A stretch of DNA of 64,000 nt from Cryptomeria japonica (taxonomy: Eukaryota; Streptophyta; Pinopsida; Cupressales; Cupressaceae): NCBI RefSeq assembly GCF_030272615.1, contig NC_081408.1, positions 338,736,793 through 338,800,792 of the forward strand, written 5' to 3'. The position numbers and the translations under genes were made by a program. Every line of letters begins with the position of its first letter. Position 1 is the stretch's first letter. Below are positions 60,074 to 64,000 of the stretch, in pieces. Under the pieces are notes generated by a model. It ran no database searches and was not told the origin of the DNA. It was given only the letters and a program-made list of their open reading frames with translations.

Positions 60074-63000
60074 ATGGCATCCTCCTCTGTACCCAAATTC
60101 ATAGCAAACCCTACAGTAGTCGAGGTAATCAAATGCCCTAGGCCCGTATTTCAGCTAGTTCTCGAGATAGCTAAAAAGGATGATAATGTAGGTGCATTTT
60201 CCCAAATCCCAAAAGGAATTGTTTTTGCAGAAGATCCTAGAATGTATATCCATTGCCACATAGAGGAATTAGGAGATGAAGAAATCAAAAACATGTACAA
60301 GACTGTCATATGTGATGACTCTGAAAATATAAAACCTGAACACAAAATTGTTGAAACCCTAGGATTCACTGAAATCCTCTGCATTCCAGACTTTCCCAAG
60401 GAAGTGATTAGGATAGTATTGAGCAGGTTACATGGTGCATTCTTTTGGCTAGATTCGGTTCATAAAATTACCAAGGAAGTTGTGAAAGCTGTAACAGGGT
60501 TACCTTCCACTGGTAACAGACCAGACAAGACAAAGAAGGTCTCAAATGACCTAGTAACAAACCTAACATGTGCAATGTTTGACAAAAGGTCCTTGAGAGT
60601 TAATGATGTAACTAACACAAATGTGAGATATTTTAGCATGATTCTAGGTTACAAAACAACTCATGCTAACAGACTTAACTCAATTTCTAGTTAATGCATA
60701 AAAAGTGCTTATGACATGGTTAAGGACAATGTGAAAATTGATGTATGTGAATGGCTAGAGGATGAGTTGATTGATAATCTAGGAAAAATCAAGAAGGATA
60801 CGAAAGGGACATTTAGATTTGGTAATTTACTTGTATGCTTAATGCTACACATAACCAAACAGGTGCTCGGTATAGGCAACAAGAACCTTGGATTTGACAT
60901 ATCGGTAGGGAAATAGTTATCAGACTTATTCAACAACATGGGTGAAAATAAGGAAAAGAATATTAATGATTATTTTCAAGCACTAAAGGCCAGAATAAAC
61001 AAAAGAGTCAGACTATCACAGAAAATTGTTAACAAATATAAGGATGATATATGCTTTGTGATTAAAAAGGATGAGATCTGGATGGAAGCAGTTATCCTAA
61101 GAACAATTTGGGTTACTGAGATGGGTTATGAGACCGATGATCACATCATTGAAACATATGCAAAAGCTCTTCTGGAAGCACCCAAGGAACCTAAGGAAGA
61201 AGTATTTGATAGTGCTGAGACCATTGAAAGCCAAATTCAATCTAAGAAAAGAGTAAAGAAAGTTGAAGCAACTGTGAGAAGAGGTCAAGGCAAGCTAAGG
61301 CTATCAAAGAAGATGTACTGAAACAAACTGGTATCACTGAGGATGAGTTAGAAACATTACAGCCTGAAACTCACCTATCACCGGTAGCAACTTCTTTAGA
61401 GAATGATATTCCAGCAACATTTAAAAGAGTTGTAAGGAAAAGGGATCCTTCACCGGCATCCACACCCTCACCTAGAAGAACTAGACAAAAGCAATAGGCA
61501 GAGAGGTCTTCGGTCAAGAAGACAACCCCAAAGAAAAAGCTAACACCAAATAAGAAAAGGACTCAACAAGACATTGCACCAATTGACAAACTATTGAATG
61601 AAATAACAGAGGAAGGAAAGCTCAAGAACTTAGAAAAATTATATGATACACTATCAGCAGATGAAAAGGAGCAAGTTGAAAACAGTGTTATTTTACACCT
61701 AGATATCTATAAGTTCTTAATGCAAGTTGTAGATGAACTACCAAATGAATCATTCAAAAGAATGGAAGCAAGAAGACAAATTGTTGTAGAGCTTGACAAG
61801 AAAATTAAAGTTGAGAAATTACTTGTTGTTTACCTAGTTAACTCACCAAAGGAGATAGATGATCTAATTGCAGAAGCCAACCGATCAGTATTCTCTAATG
61901 CACACTGACATATTGCACTAATGGTTGGAAGAGTAAATGAGGTAACAGAGGAAACAAAAAATGCATGGGATATATTCCTTGTTGAGAAGGAAAAATAGGA
62001 AGAGTATAGAAATCCTAAACCAATAAAAGTATATCAAAAAGACAAGGACAAAGGAAAAGGAAAGGTTGAAGGACCTCCTAGCATCAAAATAAAAGATAAC
62101 TTATCCCCACCACCTTTGATTACTCCACTGGTCACCTCTGATTACTCCACCGGTAGAAACAACTAAAGATCAACCAGCAGATGAGAGTATGGATATAGAG
62201 GATACAAATCCTAATCCTGAGGTTTTATACATAGTTGATGTTGATACTCAAAAAGTCAACATTATGATAGACAAGGACACAACCGATAAGACAGATATGG
62301 CTAGTGAGCCACCAGTAACTGACAACATTGATAACACTGAAGGAAAAGAGCTAGATGATAGCACAGGACAATAGGCACAAACTCAAATAGAGACAACAAC
62401 TGAAGATCAACAGACAAAGAGACAAGCAGAGCAACAGGCTCTGGAACAGAAATAGGTTCATGTGGAAACAGTGCCACCGACAAAAGGTGAGCAACAAAAA
62501 CCTTTGCTTAAGGAAATGGAAACATAGACTAACCTACCAGAGGTCACTACAAGCATGGTTATTTCCTCCACCGGCAGAATTTAGAATATTGGTTCCTCCT
62601 CTATAGGATATAAATCAACAAATGTAACTGAAGTTCTTTTGGACTTCATTAAGAGAATAATAGATTGTAGTTCATAGGCATATAAAGGTATAGATGACAC
62701 GATCCCAATTTTGAAGATGATAGCTCCAAACTGCAATGTAGATTATAAGGATTCCTTGAGCCAACTCGACACTTTTTCTAAGTACATTACTGACAACACA
62801 GTGACAATTGAGCAAATCAAGGAAGAGGCATTCAAAGACAGGTTGGAAATTGAAAAACAAAAATTCTTTGAGGATCAAACAAAGAATTGTACTAGGGAAT
62901 TTGACACACTCCTACCGGAACTATGCAACTCATTGAAGGAATTTAAAACTTTGTATAGAGACATTTGCAAGACAAACTTTCTAATAGTTGACATAGATAA

Positions 63001-63388
63001 GAAAATGAGCAAGGTACAGGAAGAAATCAATAAACTTGCTGACAATTTTGTTAACTCACCTAATACATTATCAATTTTTGAACAAAAGATAATAGGTTTT
63101 GAGGAAGAATTACTTCAGTTAGAAAGAGAAAAGGAGAGAATAATAAATAAGGCTAAGAATCTGAGATTAAGACTAAGTCCTAGACTGGACTATCTAGCAT
63201 CCTTGAGGAAGGAAATATCTGAGGCATTAGTACAAGGACAGAAAACACTGACAGAGCATATGCAGCACCTCACCGGTACAGTTCAAAGAATAGAGGCAAC
63301 AATAAAAGACAGCAAGAAGTTTTTGGAAAGCATAAATTTGGTTTTGGTGGATCTTTTTCAAATTGTAACCACCCAGTTACAAGGTTGA
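60074..63388 (+). pseudogene. P1 ORF2: large conserved protein of unknown function
   Basis: About 1,105 codons from MASSSVPKFIANPTV to TTQLQG. In-frame stops lie near 60692, 60914 and several later sites; the frame shifts near 61290 and back near 62140. Segments: globular N-terminus (MYIHCHIEELG, FFWLDSVHKITKEV, VTGLPSTGN, FDKRSLRVNDV, GTFRFGNLLVCL), Lys-rich KKKLTPNKKR, NEITEEGKLKNLEKLYDTL, YKFLMQVVDELPNE, acid/Thr-rich linker, METxTNLPEV with the Gln codon now TAG, and a coiled-coil C-terminus (FEEELLQLEREKERI). It aligns with M1 ORF2 over its whole length, most changes being conservative by eye. I cannot name the family. Confidence 0.88.
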
Positions 63389-63595
63389 GACAGAAAACTA
63401 CAACTCTATTGACACTTTGACAACCTTTGTCATTGATGCCAAAGGGGGAGTAGTAGTATGAGAAAATAATCAACAAAAGACTTATCTGCTCAGGGGGAGC
63501 TCATATATTTTTGGTACACATTTTTGGTAACAGTTTTGGATTACAAGTTTTTGAATTTTCTCATGAGTGTTGTCATCAATGCCAAAGGGGGAGAT
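63389..63595 (+). other. P1 3' untranslated region with two polypurine tracts
   Basis: AAAGGGGGAGTAG at 63441-63453 and AAAGGGGGAGAT at 63584-63595, about 145 bases apart; the second abuts the LTR. Both are preceded by ATTGATGCC or ATCAATGCC. Confidence 0.88.
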
Positions 63596-64000
63596 TGTTG
63601 GCATATGCGCACTCCAATGAGACATTGTAGGTGATTGAAGGTTTTTTCATTGATGGAAACCTTACAATCCTATGACATCGGCAAGACATTCCACTGACAC
63701 TAGCAAGTTCAGACTCTACACCGATACTTAGACCACTGACACCGACAGTGAAAGGAAGCATACCGGCATAGAGGTCGACAGGATTTTTGTTATAATATAT
63801 TTTGTTTATTATTGTAAAATCATTAAAAGTCAACTTGGCAACATTATAAAATGACTCATATATATAAGAGATCATTGTAGAATATTTAGTAATGGATGGT
63901 AGAATGTAATTAGGCGAAATAAGCCAGAAATATTATGTGAATTATAGGTTAAGGGTTTATGTAAGAAGGAGAGCATAAATCGGTACTGAATCTGGCATTA
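63596..64000 (+). repeat. 3' LTR of P1, cut by window end
   Basis: First 405 bases, TGTTGGCATATGCGC onward, collinear with 57771-58175 with scattered substitutions. Confidence 0.95.

Larger units (their letters stand above)
57771..64000 (+). mobile_element. P1: gag-only M-family element, plus strand, 3' end cut off
   Basis: 5' LTR (57771-58558), primer site, ORF1, ORF2, two polypurine tracts and the first 405 bases of the 3' LTR. Arrangement and sequence match M1 on the opposite strand. No pol gene of any kind. The left flank ends TATAT; the right flank lies beyond the window, so the duplication cannot be tested. Confidence 0.93.

Overview
This window looks like intergenic DNA from a large, repeat-rich plant nuclear genome. 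Nothing in it resembles a single-copy host gene. Almost every base belongs to nested LTR retrotransposons, both Ty1/Copia (Sirevirus-like polypurine tracts and tRNA-Met primer sites) and Ty3/Gypsy Tat-type. AT-rich spacers, dinucleotide repeats and frames broken mostly by C-to-T stop codons fit old, methylated plant DNA. A gymnosperm is plausible from the element style, but the sequence does not prove it.

Layout. 1-2818: 3' end of a Copia element (Copia-0) in a fragment of a large non-coding LTR (2819-3861). 3859-19979: Copia-1, 5'-truncated, split by a complete 12.7 kb Tat Gypsy (G1, 5314-18029, TSD ATGTG). 19980-34657: a minus-strand LARD-like element with LTRs of about 4.5 kb and about 3.4 kb of non-coding interior, holding a complete 6.75 kb minus-strand gag-only element (M1, 24684-31434, TSD GGTTC). 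34658-56167: Copia-2, same family as Copia-1, whose gag is split by a 14.4 kb Gypsy derivative (G2, 36005-50452); G2 is itself hit by a deleted M-family copy (M2, 39336-43165). 56168-57770: LARD LTR again. 57771-64000: a plus-strand M-family copy (P1) running off the window.

Three things stand out. First, the M1/M2/P1 family has no protease, reverse transcriptase, RNase H or integrase. It carries a coiled-coil and zinc-knuckle ORF1 and an ORF2 of about 1,100 codons that I do not recognise; ORF2 is conserved in all three copies and bears a TQT-type motif like those bound by dynein light chain LC8. Second, G1 carries an antisense plant mobile domain (PMD, MAIN-like) gene between pol and the 3' LTR, still with a recognisable in-phase 81 bp intron. 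Third, G2 has a leader built of 21-bp repeats in strict register, with higher-order organisation, and one reading frame that fuses protease, RNase H and integrase ends while RT and the integrase core are gone.

Inferred history: the LARD is oldest. Copia inserted into one LARD LTR; LTR-to-LTR unequal exchange then copied it, so both LARD LTRs now carry the Copia at the same site. G1, G2, M1, M2 and P1 came later, each with its own target-site duplication where both ends are visible. The intact RT, protease and integrase motifs of G1 are interrupted by stops, so no element here looks autonomous as read. The M family could only move using another element's enzymes, plausibly those of a Sirevirus-like Copia sharing its primer site and polypurine tract.
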